DNA of 64,000 nt from JANMMJ01 sp031373255. GTDB lineage: Bacteria; Pseudomonadota; Alphaproteobacteria; Rhizobiales; Aestuariivirgaceae. The DNA lies in assembly GCA_031373255.1 (NCBI GenBank), contig JANMMJ010000057.1, positions 23,613-87,612 of the forward strand, in the 5' to 3' direction. Below the pieces are notes generated by a model that saw nothing but the letters and a program-made list of their open reading frames with translations, was not told where the DNA came from and did no database searches. This document shows, one piece after another, positions 43,570 through 51,445 of this stretch (its first letter is position 1; the number at the start of each line of letters is the position of its first letter). Both the position numbers and the translations under genes were made by a program.

Positions 43570-45026
43570 CCGACCGTACGGAAATCTTTGGCGCCCGCGA
43601 GGCCGACGGCATCATTCGCTGCGATGCCTGCCCGGTCCTGTGCCGCATCCGCCCGGGCAAGGCCGGCGCCTGCGACCGTTATGCCAATCTGGAGGGCCAG
43701 CTTGTCCGGACCGACCCTGTTGTCTTGCTCAACAGGTCTGACCGGGTGGTGCCCTTTATTGATCAGGAATGGGCCGGAAACCCGATTCGTCCGGGCGAGG
43801 TTTTCGTCACCGGCATTGGCGCCGGAACGACCTATCCTGACTACAAGCCTGCGCCATTTATCGTGTCGTCGAAATTCGATGGCGTCGACATGGTCACCGT
43901 GGTGACCGAAGGAATTTTCAGTTACTGCGGTGTCAAGGTCAAGATCGATACCGACCGCTTTCTCGGGCCCGAACAGGCCATGGTGCGCGCCAAGGGTGAA
44001 GCTGTCGGCCACGTCACCACGCAGGAATACGGGTCGCAGATGCTGTCCCTTGGCGGCGTGCATCATTTGACCGGTGGTTCGAAGAAGGAAGGCAACGCGA
44101 CCTGCGACACCATGCTGGCGCTTTCCAATGGCGAGGCCATTGAACTCTCCGTGGACGGAGGATCGACTGTCGTGGTGAAGGCGGGTGCTGCGCCGGTTAT
44201 TGATGGCACCGAGGAGCAACGCATGCGCGTGGGGTGCGGCTCCGCTACCGTCGGCATGTTCGCCAGGCAATGGCAACCCCATGTCGATGAGGTGATTGTC
44301 GTCGACGATCATATCACCGGTGTTCTGACCGAACATCAGGCCGGCCGATGCCTTGACATGAGACCCGCCGGAATTCGCGTGCGCGGCCGCAAATCCACGC
44401 CCGGCCGCTACTTTCAGGTGGCCGAGCCCGGCTCCGGCTGGGGCGGAACCAATGTCAGCGATCCCCTTGAAATCATCCAGAAGATCGACCCTGCCACCGC
44501 TTGGCCCGGACTCCGGCTGCTCATGGTTTCGACCACTGGCGATCATTCGATTTGGCTGGAGCTTGACGAAGATCTGAAACCCGTGCCCAAGCCCATGCCG
44601 GACGCCGTGAGCAAGACCGTTGAGCGGATCGGCGAGAATTGCGAACCGGCACTCTGCACCGTCCTCTTCATGGGAGGTGCTGGCGGCTCGCTTCGCGCCG
44701 GTGTAACCGAAAATCCGGTCCACCTGACGCGTTCGGTGAAACAGGCGCTCACCCGCGTCACCTGTGGCGGCGCACCCGTCTATGTCTGGCCCGGTGGCGG
44801 CATTACCTTCATGGTCGATGTCACCAAATTGCCGAAGAACGCCTTCGGCTACGTGCCCACGCCGGCACTCGTCGCGCCTATCGAGTTCACCATGTCCGCC
44901 AGCGATTATGCCGCTCTTGGCGGGCATATGGATTTCGTGCGTAGCGCGGAAACACTGCGTGAGGTTGACAGGAAGCGCGAGGAAGCCCCCCATGCCGCCA
45001 ATCCCTGGCCGTTGGGCACAAGCTGA
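43566..45026 (+). CDS. 6-hydroxynicotinate-reductase-like iron-sulfur protein
   Basis: 486 residues. Near the N-terminus, C19, C22, C26 and C36 (CDACPVLC and GACDRY) form a likely [4Fe-4S] site. C121 in FSYCGVK may also bind metal. RVGCGSATVG, with T228, resembles the S/T-G/S-A-T motif to which ApbE-type enzymes attach FMN. From memory, the nearest characterised homologue is 6-hydroxynicotinate reductase of Eubacterium barkeri, which reduces a 2-pyridone-type ring and has a covalently bound flavin. The start ATG overlaps the hydroxylase stop. The following UPF0280 gene could supply the flavin transfer. Substrate here is unknown. Confidence 0.78.
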   Translation: MTDRTEIFGAREADGIIRCDACPVLCRIRPGKAGACDRYANLEGQLVRTDPVVLLNRSDRVVPFIDQEWAGNPIRPGEVFVTGIGAGTTYPDYKPAPFIVSSKFDGVDMVTVVTEGIFSYCGVKVKIDTDRFLGPEQAMVRAKGEAVGHVTTQEYGSQMLSLGGVHHLTGGSKKEGNATCDTMLALSNGEAIELSVDGGSTVVVKAGAAPVIDGTEEQRMRVGCGSATVGMFARQWQPHVDEVIVVDDHITGVLTEHQAGRCLDMRPAGIRVRGRKSTPGRYFQVAEPGSGWGGTNVSDPLEIIQKIDPATAWPGLRLLMVSTTGDHSIWLELDEDLKPVPKPMPDAVSKTVERIGENCEPALCTVLFMGGAGGSLRAGVTENPVHLTRSVKQALTRVTCGGAPVYVWPGGGITFMVDVTKLPKNAFGYVPTPALVAPIEFTMSASDYAALGGHMDFVRSAETLREVDRKREEAPHAANPWPLGTS

Positions 45027-45028
45027 GG

Positions 45029-45901
45029 ATGACGGCGGGGCCTGTCATGATGCGGCTCGATGATGATCGCCTGCACTTCCAGCATGGCCCCATCGATCTG
45101 ATCGTCCTTGCCGAAGGACCGGTCGAGGCAGTCGAAGCCGCCTACGCCCAAGCTTGGAAACGGTTCGGCACGGTGCTTCATGAACTGGTCGCGGAATTGC
45201 CAATGCTGCGCCTGCCCGTAACCGGGGAAATGCCCGCCTTCGAGGGCGAAGTGGCCGCCACAATGTATTGGTCCACGTGGCCATTCCGCGACCAGTTCAT
45301 CACACCAATGGCTGCGGTGGCAGGCTCGGTTGCGGAAGAAGTACTGGCGGCCATGGTGCTGGCAACCCCGATTCGCCGCGGCATGGTCAACAATGGCGGC
45401 GATATCGCAATTTACCTGGCCAACGAAGAAAAGCTCACCGTCGGTGTAGTCGAACGCCCGGATTTTCCGAAAATGGCCGGAACCATCACCATCGAATCGA
45501 GCGATCCATCGCGCGGCATCGCAACCTCCGGCTGGCGTGGCCGCAGCCAGAGCCTAGGCATCGCCGATGCGGCGACAATAATCGCCCGCAAGGCCGGCAT
45601 GGCGGATGCGGCGGCAACGATCGTCGGCAACGCTGTCAACATTGATCATCCGGCAATACTGCGGGCACCGGCGGCAAGCGTCGTCGACGATACCGACCTC
45701 GGCGATATTCCCGTGACGATAGACGTGGGAGACCTGCCTCCGGAAGCCGTTGCCGAAGCGCTCGAAAATGGCGAGAAGGAAGCCCGCCGCCTGCAGGAGC
45801 TTGGTCTGATCGACGGGGCGGTATTGTTGCTTCAGGGCGAGCATCGTGTCATTGGGGAGCATGCAACCCGGGCGCTGATCGAGGTGCGGAAGTGGTATTG
45901 A
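45029..45901 (+). CDS. UPF0280 family (ApbE-like) protein
   Basis: 290 residues. It resembles UPF0280 proteins, which share the fold of ApbE flavin transferases: MVNNGGDIAIYLA matches the N-GGD stretch of ApbE, and RGIATSGWRGRSQSLGIADA matches the later T/S-G and D-A segment. It lacks the signal peptide of periplasmic ApbE and should act in the cytoplasm. In this operon it is best explained as the maturation enzyme that flavinylates the preceding reductase-like protein. That is inference. An ATG six codons in is also possible. It overlaps the next gene. Confidence 0.75.
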   Translation: MTAGPVMMRLDDDRLHFQHGPIDLIVLAEGPVEAVEAAYAQAWKRFGTVLHELVAELPMLRLPVTGEMPAFEGEVAATMYWSTWPFRDQFITPMAAVAGSVAEEVLAAMVLATPIRRGMVNNGGDIAIYLANEEKLTVGVVERPDFPKMAGTITIESSDPSRGIATSGWRGRSQSLGIADAATIIARKAGMADAAATIVGNAVNIDHPAILRAPAASVVDDTDLGDIPVTIDVGDLPPEAVAEALENGEKEARRLQELGLIDGAVLLLQGEHRVIGEHATRALIEVRKWY

Positions 45902-46476
45902 TCGAAGTACGCCGCGTTCACATCGAGGTAGAGGAAATCTTCCACGAATTTGGACCGCCACCGGAAACGCCGGCCATGAAGGCATTTGTCGCGGCGGTCC
46001 TCACCAATCCTTATGCGGGCCGTTATGAGCCCGACATCCTTCCCATGATGAAAGCTTTGGAGCCGTTGGGCCTCGATCTGGCAAAGCGCCTGCTTGCGGC
46101 CATGGGTGGTAATTCGTCGGCAATTCAGGGATATGGCAAGGGCGCCATTGTTGGCGCTGGCGGCGAACTCGAGCATGGCGCGCTGTGGCATGTGCCGGGC
46201 GGCTGGAGCATGCGCGAAGTGCTGCATGACACCATGGCCATTGTCCCCTCGACCAAGAAGGTCGGCGGTCCCGGCACCAGGCTCGATGTCCCCATCACCC
46301 ACATCAACGCCTCCTACGTGCGCTCGCACTTTGATGCGATGGAGGCGGGCGTTCCCGGCGCTCCGCATGCCGATGAATTGATCGTTATTCTGGCGATGTC
46401 GAAAGGCGCACGTGTTCATGCCCGCGTCGGCGGCCTCGCTCATGGCGAAATCAAGGGACAGGATGGCCTCAGATGA
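45892..46476 (+). CDS. DUF1185 (AA_synth family, PF06684) protein, copy 1
   Basis: 194 residues, compact alpha/beta, no signal or membrane segment. Conserved blocks shared with the following gene are GKGAIVGAGGELEHGA, KVGGPGTRLDVP, YVRSHFDAMEAGVPGAPHADE and EIKGQDGLR. The Pfam title ('amino acid synthesis') is not a demonstrated function. The start is GTG at 45892, or TTG at 45898 giving a TTGA overlap with the UPF0280 gene. The conserved histidines, glutamate and arginine could form an active site. It probably catalyses or assists a ring-cleavage or later hydrolytic step in this pathway. Confidence 0.78.
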   Translation: MVLIEVRRVHIEVEEIFHEFGPPPETPAMKAFVAAVLTNPYAGRYEPDILPMMKALEPLGLDLAKRLLAAMGGNSSAIQGYGKGAIVGAGGELEHGALWHVPGGWSMREVLHDTMAIVPSTKKVGGPGTRLDVPITHINASYVRSHFDAMEAGVPGAPHADELIVILAMSKGARVHARVGGLAHGEIKGQDGLR

Positions 46477-47057
46477 AGGCGAAGATCAGGAAGCTGCTCA
46501 CCATCATTGACGAGATTCACCGTGAAATGGGCAGGGAAGTATCACCGCCAACGCGCCGTGCCGTGGCCCTTGCCGTCATCGAAAATCCCTTCGCCGGAAA
46601 ATACCAGGAAGATCTCTCCGATCTGACAGTCATCGGCGAAGAACTGGGCGCACTGCTTGCGGAAAAATGCGTCGCCATACTTGGCATCGAAGGCAAGAGC
46701 GCCGAGAGCTTCGGCAAGGCTGCCATCGTTGGCGAAAGCGGTGAGCTGGAACATGCCGCCGCCATCCTGCATCCAAAGATGGGAACCCCGGTGCGCAAGG
46801 TATTGACCAAGGGGCCGGCCCTCATTCCTTCGGCCAAGAAAATGGGTGGGCCGGGCACAGCCATCGACGTGCCGCTTGGCCACAAGGATGCAGCCTTCGT
46901 GCGCTCTCATTTCGATGCCATTGAAGCCCGTGTGCCCGATGCGCCCCGCGCCAACGAAATAGTCGTCGCTATCGCAATCACCGATTCGGGCAGGCCCCTG
47001 CCACGGGTCGGCGGATTGCAGAAGCACGAGATCAAGGGCGAAGACGGGTTACGCTGA
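46473..47057 (+). CDS. DUF1185 (AA_synth family, PF06684) protein, copy 2
   Basis: 194 residues, exactly the length of copy 1 and clearly its paralogue: GKAAIVGESGELEHAA, KMGGPGTAIDVP, FVRSHFDAIEARVPDAP and EIKGEDGLR. The two start differently and differ most in the first 60 residues, so a heteromer or two related reactions is likely. The ATG overlaps the stop of copy 1 (ATGA). It is the last gene of the operon that starts at 37277. Confidence 0.78.
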   Translation: MKAKIRKLLTIIDEIHREMGREVSPPTRRAVALAVIENPFAGKYQEDLSDLTVIGEELGALLAEKCVAILGIEGKSAESFGKAAIVGESGELEHAAAILHPKMGTPVRKVLTKGPALIPSAKKMGGPGTAIDVPLGHKDAAFVRSHFDAIEARVPDAPRANEIVVAIAITDSGRPLPRVGGLQKHEIKGEDGLR

Positions 47058-47185
47058 ACAAGGCAGCTTTATTCCGTTCACGCGCGTATATTGTGCCTCA
47101 AATTACTGTTAGTTGAGCGGCCCGAGCCCTGACCCTATCCTCGTCCTCGCGGCAAAGCCGCCATCTGCCACTTGGGAGGAATTCA

Positions 47186-47851
47186 ATGAAATCCATATCA
47201 AAACTTATCGTATCGGCAGCGATTGCAACACTGGCCCTGCCAGTCACAACATCATTCGCTCAGCAGGCTGACATGACATTTTTTGTCACCAGCGCGGGAA
47301 CTGGTAAGGGGGCCGATCTCGGCGGGCTCGAGGGTGCCGACCAGCATTGCGCAGCCCTCGCCAAGGCGGCAGGCGCAACCGCCAGCACATGGCACGCTTA
47401 TCTCTCAACCCAGGCCGCGGGCGATGCTCCGGCAGTGAACGCCCGTGACCGGATCGGCAAGGGCCCCTGGAAAAACGCCAAGGGCGAAGTCATCGCCAAC
47501 TCGGTGGATGAGTTGCACGGAACCAACAATCTCACCAAGCAAACCGCGCTGACGGAAAAAAGCGAGGTAATCAATGGCCGCGGCGACAAGCCGAACACCC
47601 ACGATATCCTCACCGGCAGCCAGCCTGACGGCACGGCCTTCGCGGCAGGCGAAGACCGCACCTGCGGCAACTGGACCATGAGCGGCGCCGAAGGTGCGGT
47701 GATGGTCGGCCATCATGACCGCATGGGCCTGAACGAGGAGCCCCCGGCAAAATCCTGGAACTCGTCACACCCATCGCGCGGCGGCTGCAGTCAGGAAGCC
47801 CTGAAGGGCACCGGAGGTGCCGGCCTGTTCTACTGCTTCGCCGCGAACTGA
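47186..47851 (+). CDS. Secreted lectin-like protein
   Basis: 221 residues with a signal peptide (about 1-25, cleavage after SFA). The mature part, MTFFVTSAGTGKGADLGGLEGADQHC with paired cysteines later at RTCGNW, GGCSQEA and FYCFAAN, resembles bacterial proteins annotated as lectins with an endostatin/C-type-lectin-like fold. A GGGAGGAA ribosome binding site precedes the ATG. Location is periplasmic or extracellular. Ligand unknown. It stands alone, 128 bases after the heterocycle operon. Confidence 0.72.
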   Translation: MKSISKLIVSAAIATLALPVTTSFAQQADMTFFVTSAGTGKGADLGGLEGADQHCAALAKAAGATASTWHAYLSTQAAGDAPAVNARDRIGKGPWKNAKGEVIANSVDELHGTNNLTKQTALTEKSEVINGRGDKPNTHDILTGSQPDGTAFAAGEDRTCGNWTMSGAEGAVMVGHHDRMGLNEEPPAKSWNSSHPSRGGCSQEALKGTGGAGLFYCFAAN

Positions 47852-47917
47852 GACCCTTTGCGCTGCGCCGATTTCTGCTTTAACAACGCGCTCTCAAAGC
47901 AAACGGGAGAGACTTGA

Positions 47918-48268
47918 ATGACATTGAAGCGGATCGGCGCAGGCAAGCGCATGTCAAACGCCGTGATTCACGGCAACATGGCCTATCTTTCCGGTTATGT
48001 TGCCGAGAAGGCAGCGGGCAAATCGGTCAAAGAACAGACCGCCGATATCCTTGCCCAGATCGACGAGACCCTGAAGGAGGCCGGAACCGACAAGACCAGG
48101 ATCGTCAAGGCCAATATCTGGCTGACCGACATCAAGACCTGGAGCCAGATGAACGAGGCCTGGGACGCCTGGGTCGTGCCAAACCAAACCCCCGCCCGCG
48201 CCACTGTTGAATCCAATCTCGCATCGCCGGGCCTTGACGTTGAGATCATGGTAGAAGCCGCACTCTGA
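47918..48268 (+). CDS. RidA-family protein
   Basis: 116 residues of the Rid (YjgF/YER057c/UK114) family. The arginine that binds the imine carboxylate is retained in PARATVES. RidA enzymes hydrolyse reactive enamine/imine intermediates from amino acid metabolism to keto acids. It resembles the Rid subfamilies beyond RidA itself (for example YLSGYVAEKAAGKSVKEQ), so its exact substrate is open. It converges with the amino-acid-oxidase-like gene, and the two share a bidirectional terminator. Confidence 0.87.
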   Translation: MTLKRIGAGKRMSNAVIHGNMAYLSGYVAEKAAGKSVKEQTADILAQIDETLKEAGTDKTRIVKANIWLTDIKTWSQMNEAWDAWVVPNQTPARATVESNLASPGLDVEIMVEAAL

Positions 48269-48275
48269 CGGCCAG

Positions 48276-48304
48276 CGCCCTCGTCCCGGGAAAGCACGAG
48301 GGCG
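48276..48304. terminator. Bidirectional stem-loop between convergent genes
   Basis: CGCCCTCGT and ACGAGGGCG form a perfect nine-base-pair stem with an eleven-base loop. It lies seven bases after the ridA-type stop and just before the stop of the convergent flavoprotein gene. No long T-run is present on either side. Confidence 0.7.
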
Positions 48305-48309
48305 ACTTG

Positions 48310-50001
48310 CTATCCGCCCAGTTCCAGCGGCTTGATCGCCTCGAACACATCTCCCGGGCCGAGATTGTCCGAAGCACATTCCCCACCGAGATGCGTCATG
48401 ATTCCCCAGACCGCATTGAGCGCGGTCTGGACCGCACCCTCGACCCAGCCCGGCGTCCACGATACGTCGTCGCCCGCCATGAATATTCCCTTCTCCTCGG
48501 CCGGCATGTGCTGCTGCATGAAGTGACAGTACATCCGGTGATTATACCGGTAATGGCCGGGCAAGGCCCCCTTGAACGCACCAAGGAAATTGGGGTCCGA
48601 CTCCCATGACACGGTAATGGGATCGCCGATGATGTGGCTTTCAATGTCGAGATCGGGATAAATCTTCTGCAACGCATTGAGCGCCAGCCGCACCCGCTTG
48701 TCGACGGAAAGCGGCAGCATCTTGAGCGCATCGCTCATCCACGAATAGGTCAGGCAGATGACTCCAGGCTTGTCATCGCCGTTGTCGAACAGATAGGTAC
48801 CCCGCGTCAGCCGGTCGGTGAGTGTCATGCTCATCTTGTATTGCCCGGTCTGCGGATCGCGTTCGCGCCAGAACGGTCGATCCACCATGACGAATGTCTT
48901 GGACGACTGCATGTAGCGCGTCCGGTCGAGGGCCATCCACAGCTTCGGTGAAAACAGGCTCTCGTCGGTCTGCATGTAGGTGGTTAGGAGCCAGCTCTGG
49001 CAGGTGACCAGTGCGGCCTCAAACCAGCGCGTAACACCCCATCGGTCGGTAACGCCGATCTTGCCGTCCGGGCCGCGCGACAGGCGTGACACGCCGGGCC
49101 GGGTGCCGCCCCCATGCAGGTTTTCGAGCGAGGTCCCCTTTGGCCAATGCGCCATCTTGTCGGGCTTCATGCGCCACAGCGCCCGTGGCACCTGCTCGAC
49201 ACCGCCGACGATATAGCGCTGGTGTTCATCACAATCGGTGACTGCGACACGCAGGATTTCCAGCATCGAATTGGGATAATCCGAATCCCATCCGCCGGTG
49301 CCGAACCCGACCTGCCCGAACACCTCACGATACTGGAACGGGTGGCTGGCGAAGGCATAGGATGTTGCCACGAAATCGTAGAAGCTGCGGTCATCCCAGA
49401 TCGGGATCAGGCGGTTCCACAATTCCTTCAGCCGCGCAACATCCCTCGCCCTGATGGCGTCCTGCAACGTACTGAACCCCGCCCCCTCTTCCAGCGCCTT
49501 GCCCCAGGCAAGCCCGATCTCGCGGTACATCGGCGGCAGATTATCGACCGTTTCGGCATAGATCGTCTTGCCTTCGATATCGATGACGGTCGATGGCGTA
49601 TCGGGCGACAGCGGATTGGGAAACGGCTTCGATTGCAATCCCGCCATGTCGACGTAGTGATAGAAGCCGGTGGATGAGATCGGAAAGCGCATCCCGCCAA
49701 GCTCGGCGATGATGCCGTCCGCCCCTTCGAAGGCCTGGCTCCGCAACCGCCCGCCGATCCGCCCCGCTTCGTAGATGACGGGCTTAAGACCCATCCGCAT
49801 CAATTCGAATGCCGCCGTCATGCCGGCCATCCCGGCCCCGATGATGGCGACTTCGCTGCCGTGGCAGTGAGCCGGCACGGAACCAAGCCCCGCTGGATGC
49901 TTCAGCCAGTGATCATAGGAAAACGGAAAGTCCGGCCCGAACATGGTCACCGGTTCCTTGCTGGCGCGGTCGGGAGCGAACAGATGCCAGGGTGCTGTCA
50001 T
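48310..50001 (-). CDS. Flavin monoamine oxidase, tryptophan 2-monooxygenase/L-amino-acid oxidase-like
   Basis: 563 residues. The FAD dinucleotide motif is VAIIGAGMAGMTAAFELM, followed by GRIGGRLRSQ and ELGGMRFP. In the middle, GFGTGGWDSDYPNSMLEILR and YIVGGVEQVPRALW resemble tryptophan 2-monooxygenase (IaaM) and related phenylalanine oxidases. The C-terminal FAD site is GIFMAGDDVSWTPGWVEGAVQTA, shown here in parts. It probably oxidises an aromatic or other L-amino acid. IaaM-like enzymes make the amide (as in indole-3-acetamide synthesis), but no iaaH-type amidase is seen nearby. It converges with the RidA gene. Confidence 0.82.
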   Translation of the reverse strand: MTAPWHLFAPDRASKEPVTMFGPDFPFSYDHWLKHPAGLGSVPAHCHGSEVAIIGAGMAGMTAAFELMRMGLKPVIYEAGRIGGRLRSQAFEGADGIIAELGGMRFPISSTGFYHYVDMAGLQSKPFPNPLSPDTPSTVIDIEGKTIYAETVDNLPPMYREIGLAWGKALEEGAGFSTLQDAIRARDVARLKELWNRLIPIWDDRSFYDFVATSYAFASHPFQYREVFGQVGFGTGGWDSDYPNSMLEILRVAVTDCDEHQRYIVGGVEQVPRALWRMKPDKMAHWPKGTSLENLHGGGTRPGVSRLSRGPDGKIGVTDRWGVTRWFEAALVTCQSWLLTTYMQTDESLFSPKLWMALDRTRYMQSSKTFVMVDRPFWRERDPQTGQYKMSMTLTDRLTRGTYLFDNGDDKPGVICLTYSWMSDALKMLPLSVDKRVRLALNALQKIYPDLDIESHIIGDPITVSWESDPNFLGAFKGALPGHYRYNHRMYCHFMQQHMPAEEKGIFMAGDDVSWTPGWVEGAVQTALNAVWGIMTHLGGECASDNLGPGDVFEAIKPLELGG

Positions 50002-50075
50002 GAAAGGAGCCTACACTACGCGAAACTAACGCAAAAGGCAGAAGCCGCGCCTTTGAGCGAACCCTCCAATCATTA

Positions 50076-50867
50076 TCATCGCGTTCTCCCTAGCCTCACC
50101 ATCCCGCGGACCATGTCGCCATCATGCTTGATTTCGACAGCGCCCTGCTCGGCAAGTTTCCGAAGCCGGTAAGAAAGCCAGCCGTCCCCGATCTCGGAAA
50201 CAGCTTCGTTCAAGGTTGACAGGAAATTGCCGACAACATGGCTGGCCTTCTGCCATTCAACGCTGATCAGAAAAAGCAGGGCGGGGTCGAAGTGCTCCGC
50301 CTCGGCGGAAATCAATTGTCTGCCAGCAAAGATTCTGAGTGGCGCATTATCGTCCTTCAAGCGTTTCCAAATCGACCTTTCGCTTTCAAATGCGCTAAGC
50401 GGCCGATGTTGCACCATGGAGAAACCACGCGACAACTGATCGTCATTCATGATGCCGGTTCCAAAGACTGCTGTTGTCTTCTTGGCGCTCCGGCCCATGG
50501 GCAACTCGACATCGGTAAAATCTATCAGTTCCAGATCTGTCTCCGGAGGCAGGATGGAAACCAGTTCCATGAAACCACTCAGTTCCAGCGTGGACCGCCT
50601 TGTCATCCATACCCTTAACGGCCCCTCGATCGATTTCATATTCGACCAGAATGACTCAATTTGCGTCCAGGAATGAGCAAACTCGTGCGGGTCGTCAAAG
50701 CCGAATACTTCCTCAAGACAAAGCCGCCGCTCAACTCCGCACACATCCTGTATTGGTCCAATGCCAAGCGAATCCTGCAGGCAGACGACTTTCTCCTTTC
50801 GCTCCTCGATCTTGAGGAGCTGCCTGAGAGTGCCGGCACCGGATTCACAAAAGCACACGTTCAACAT
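50076..50867 (-). CDS. DUF1835/DUF3658-type protein of unknown function
   Basis: 263 residues. The N-terminus, MLNVCFCESGAGTLRQ followed by QDSLGIGPI, is typical of DUF1835, and the C-terminal part (VSEIGDGWLSYRLRKLAEQG followed by MVRGMVRL) matches the usual partner domain DUF3658. No catalytic function is established for this arrangement. It is soluble and has no signal peptide. Its start lies near the terminator of the upstream small secreted protein gene, so it likely has its own promoter. Confidence 0.75.
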   Translation of the reverse strand: MLNVCFCESGAGTLRQLLKIEERKEKVVCLQDSLGIGPIQDVCGVERRLCLEEVFGFDDPHEFAHSWTQIESFWSNMKSIEGPLRVWMTRRSTLELSGFMELVSILPPETDLELIDFTDVELPMGRSAKKTTAVFGTGIMNDDQLSRGFSMVQHRPLSAFESERSIWKRLKDDNAPLRIFAGRQLISAEAEHFDPALLFLISVEWQKASHVVGNFLSTLNEAVSEIGDGWLSYRLRKLAEQGAVEIKHDGDMVRGMVRLGRTR

Positions 50868-50898
50868 GGGTTCTGATTACCACGCAGCCCGTAAACGA

Positions 50899-50924
50899 GA
50901 AACCGGCCACAAAGGGCCGGTTTC
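50899..50924 (-). terminator. Stem-loop after the small secreted protein gene
   Basis: GAAACCGGCC and GGCCGGTTTC form a perfect ten-base-pair stem with a six-base loop. On the minus strand, it follows the stop of the gene at 50994 by about 70 bases and precedes the DUF1835 gene. The run after it (TCGTTT) is only partly T-rich. Confidence 0.65.
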
Positions 50925-50993
50925 CGTATCGTTTTCCGGAGTGAGAGAGAGGGCGGGAGGTCTCCGGAAAGACGAACCTCTTGGGGTGTGCGA

Positions 50994-51278
50994 TCAGCCG
51001 CAGACCCAGACCTTCTTGAATTTCCAGACCTTGTAGGTGTGCGCCGGGTTCCACACCTTCTTCCACTTGACCATCTGCCAGCCGCAGCCGCCGTAGTAGT
51101 CATCGGCGTACACAGGATAGGCCGGATAGACCGGGTAGCCGCCGCCGAGATAGATGCCGCCGCCGCCAAGGCCGACGCCGAAATCAATGTTGATGTTGGT
51201 CTTGGCAGAAGCTGCGGCCGACATGCCGGTTGCGAGAACAGCGGCGGTAGAAAGGGCGATAAGGGTCTTGCGGATCAT
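50994..51278 (-). CDS. Small secreted protein, glycine/tyrosine-rich
   Basis: 94 residues with a clear signal peptide (1 to about 25, cleavage after ASA). The mature part has a glycine-rich stretch (GVGLGGGGIYLGGG) and then aromatic and lysine-rich sequence with two cysteines (CGWQMVKWKKVWN and VWVCG), which may form a disulfide. I recognise it only as a member of small exported proteins common in Hyphomicrobiales. Function unknown. GAGGAAA precedes the ATG. Confidence 0.7.
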   Translation of the reverse strand: MIRKTLIALSTAAVLATGMSAAASAKTNINIDFGVGLGGGGIYLGGGYPVYPAYPVYADDYYGGCGWQMVKWKKVWNPAHTYKVWKFKKVWVCG

Positions 51279-51445
51279 GGTTGCGTTTCCTCTTCAGTGT
51301 TGGTCTCTGGTGTTGATCACCGTTGATGACACGTGTTTTAGAGGAGTGGCGCTGAACCGGTCCTGAGCCGGGCATTTATCTGCCGTTCATGTTGTAAAGC
51401 CGGAACCGGACTCTTTCCGGCACTTAGCCTTGAACAGTTAAGCTA

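Noticed and set aside
43416..44993. Open reading frame of 525 codons on the minus strand
   Set aside because: It is antisense to the reductase-like gene, whose protein has clear family motifs; the antisense translation is low in recognisable structure and typical of G+C-rich shadows.
43566..45026. Barbiturase as identity for the gene following the hydroxylase
   Set aside because: Considered because oxidative pyrimidine degradation uses a hydroxylase then barbiturase, but the N-terminal four-cysteine Fe-S site does not fit the metal-amidohydrolase-like barbiturase family.
48276..48304. Possible CRISPR or repeat array signal from perfect stems
   Set aside because: Single hairpin between convergent genes; no repeated unit with spacers was found anywhere in the window.
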